Part shown: one piece after another, positions 62,835 through 64,000 of the stretch
Layout: each line of letters opens with the position of its first letter
How positions within the stretch are numbered: position 1 is the stretch's first letter
Assembly (NCBI RefSeq): GCF_002257705.1
Contig: NZ_LSLK01000032.1
Span: 1 to 64,000, forward strand
Reading direction: 5' to 3'
Length of the DNA: 64,000 nt
From: Sporomusa silvacetica DSM 10669
GTDB lineage: Bacteria > Bacillota > Negativicutes > Sporomusales > Sporomusaceae
The notes under the pieces: generated by a model
What the model saw: only the letters and a program-made list of their open reading frames with translations
The model's database searches: none
What the model was told of the DNA's origin: nothing
Program-made: the position numbers and the translations under genes

Positions 62835-64000
62835 TCACTTAGTTTTTGATTTGTTGATTAAGCTCATACCACGGCGGCCAACCTCGGACAGCAAACGTTC
62901 CTGGTCAATAGTGGTAAGCTGATGATTATCCAATAGGATCTTACCATCAACAATTACTGTGTGAACATCGCGGGCACTGGCGGCATAAGTCAAGAGCGAT
63001 AACCGATCATGGCGCGGATACCAATGCGGTTCCTGCATAGCAAAAACAGTTATATCTGCTTTGTAAGCACTTTGGATTTTGCCAGTTATATTGCCCAATC
63101 CTAGTGCCTCAGCCCCCTGGGCAGTTGCTAGGTCTACGGCTGTTTGGGCGGGAATCGCCAATGGGTCTAACCGATGAACTTTATGGAGCATTGCTGCTAA
63201 ACGCAATTCTTCCAGCATATCGAGATTGTTATTGCTGGCTGCACCATCAGTCCCTAAGCCAACACAAATTCCTGCTTGGAGCATATCCGGAACCGGCGCC
63301 ACCCCACTGGCTAACTTCATATTACTGCCTGGGTTATGGGCCACTCTTACCTTATTATCCTTCATGATAGCAATATCTTCCGGCGATACATGCACACAGT
63401 GGGCAGCCAATACACCATAATCAAAAACACCTAACTCCTGCATTAGCGCAATCGGCGATTTACCGTATTGCTTTTGACAATCAGCCACTTCACTAGCCGT
63501 TTCTGATAAATGAATATGAATTTGCGCTCCCATCTTGGCAGCCAACGCTGTTACTTTTTTTAAATACTCTGGCGGACAGGTGTATGGTGCATGTGGCCCC
63601 AGCATAACGGTGATTCGACCGTCAGCCCCCTGATGCCATTCTTTATAGAAGTTTTCACTTTCAGTCAGCGCTTGATTAGCTGTTGGGGCCACGCCAGCCA
63701 TTCCTCTTGCTAATACTGCACGAATACCGCTTTCGGCTACTGCCCTAGCAACGTCAGGCATAAAAAAGTACATATCTGCAAAGCAAGTAGTACCAGATTT
63801 AATCATTTCAGCAATGGCTAACTGCGTTCCCCAATAGACATCGTCTGCTGTTAGGTTCTCTTCAGCTGGCCAAATCTTTGTTTGCAGCCAATCCATGAGC
63901 ATCATATCGTCAGCATAGCTTCTAAAGAGTGTCATGGCTGCATGAGTATGGGTATTAACAAAACCAGGGACGATTAATTTATTTTGGCAATTGATTATCC
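62835..64000 (-). CDS. MtaD/SsnA-type amidohydrolase, 5' end outside window
   Basis: The frame is open to the right edge: LIVPGFVNTHTHAAMTLFRS carries the HxH metal site, so the ATG at 63935 is internal. Further motifs: HIHLSETASEV, LAAHCVHVSPEDI, and VGLGTDGAASNNNLDMLEEL. Matches 5-methylthioadenosine/S-adenosylhomocysteine deaminases. At least 388 residues; a short N-terminal part is missing. Confidence 0.88.
   Translation of the reverse strand, partial: IINCQNKLIVPGFVNTHTHAAMTLFRSYADDMMLMDWLQTKIWPAEENLTADDVYWGTQLAIAEMIKSGTTCFADMYFFMPDVARAVAESGIRAVLARGMAGVAPTANQALTESENFYKEWHQGADGRITVMLGPHAPYTCPPEYLKKVTALAAKMGAQIHIHLSETASEVADCQKQYGKSPIALMQELGVFDYGVLAAHCVHVSPEDIAIMKDNKVRVAHNPGSNMKLASGVAPVPDMLQAGICVGLGTDGAASNNNLDMLEELRLAAMLHKVHRLDPLAIPAQTAVDLATAQGAEALGLGNITGKIQSAYKADITVFAMQEPHWYPRHDRLSLLTYAASARDVHTVIVDGKILLDNHQLTTIDQERLLSEVGRRGMSLINKSKTK

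Overview
The window comes from an endospore-forming Firmicute, most likely a Negativicutes/Sporomusaceae-type organism. The sporulation genes spoIIP and gpr, the Firmicute order hrcA-grpE-dnaK-dnaJ-prmA-rsmE-mtaB-rpsU-yqeY, an archaeal-type chaperonin in the hrcA operon, and a HutP-like regulator all point that way. This placement is inference from gene content; no rRNA is present.

Layout. (1) 1-920: 3' part of an IS110-family transposase. (2) 0.92-20.5 kb: an accessory island bounded by two directly repeated, partly decayed blocks (about 921-1615 and 18894-19860), each carrying a tRNA-like remnant, a small-gene remnant and part of a tctC gene. The island is a lasso-peptide biosynthetic locus, all on the minus strand and in at least two transcription blocks. 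The right block is leader peptidase B2 - cysD - cysNC - lasso-type ABC exporter, then a GNAT - DUF6916-like - three tail-collar (MdpB-like) genes. The left block is an unannotated 58-aa precursor (10354-10530) - lasso cyclase - two HprK-like kinases - sulfotransferase - RRE protein B1 - nucleotidyltransferase - sulfonate-type ABC importer, with overlapping or very close genes. CysD and CysN/C make PAPS and the sulfotransferase consumes it, so I predict a sulfated (and probably phosphorylated or otherwise capped) lasso peptide. (3) 20.8-26.5 kb: small secreted and hypothetical genes, a class D beta-lactamase with its BlaR1/BlaI sensor-repressor pair and visible operators, and an IS3-family remnant. 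(4) 26.5-50.8 kb: chromosomal core on the minus strand (floA/nfeD, yqeY, rpsU, HIT, mtaB, rsmE, prmA, dnaJ, dnaK, grpE, archaeal-type chaperonin, hrcA with CIRCE, hemW, lepA, spoIIP, gpr, holA, comEC, comEA) with rpsT on the plus strand. A possible plus-strand RNA gene with 46-bp tandem repeats sits at 29.4-29.8 kb. (5) 51-57 kb: a sodium:solute symporter plus HutP-like regulator behind a UAG-rich leader, a strongly structured non-coding element at 53.0-53.3 kb, and a decayed stretch with lrp, lysE/opp and MFS remnants. (6) 57-64 kb: RNase H, a trypsin-like protease, a patatin, a methyltransferase, PduL, an ASCH protein, an aminotransferase and a truncated MtaD-type deaminase.

Four palindrome-rich intergenic repeats (25.1, 46.2, 47.7 and 56.7 kb) look like one or two dispersed families; three of them end exactly at the stop codon of a minus-strand gene. 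Functions are assigned by reading motifs by eye; no database search was run.
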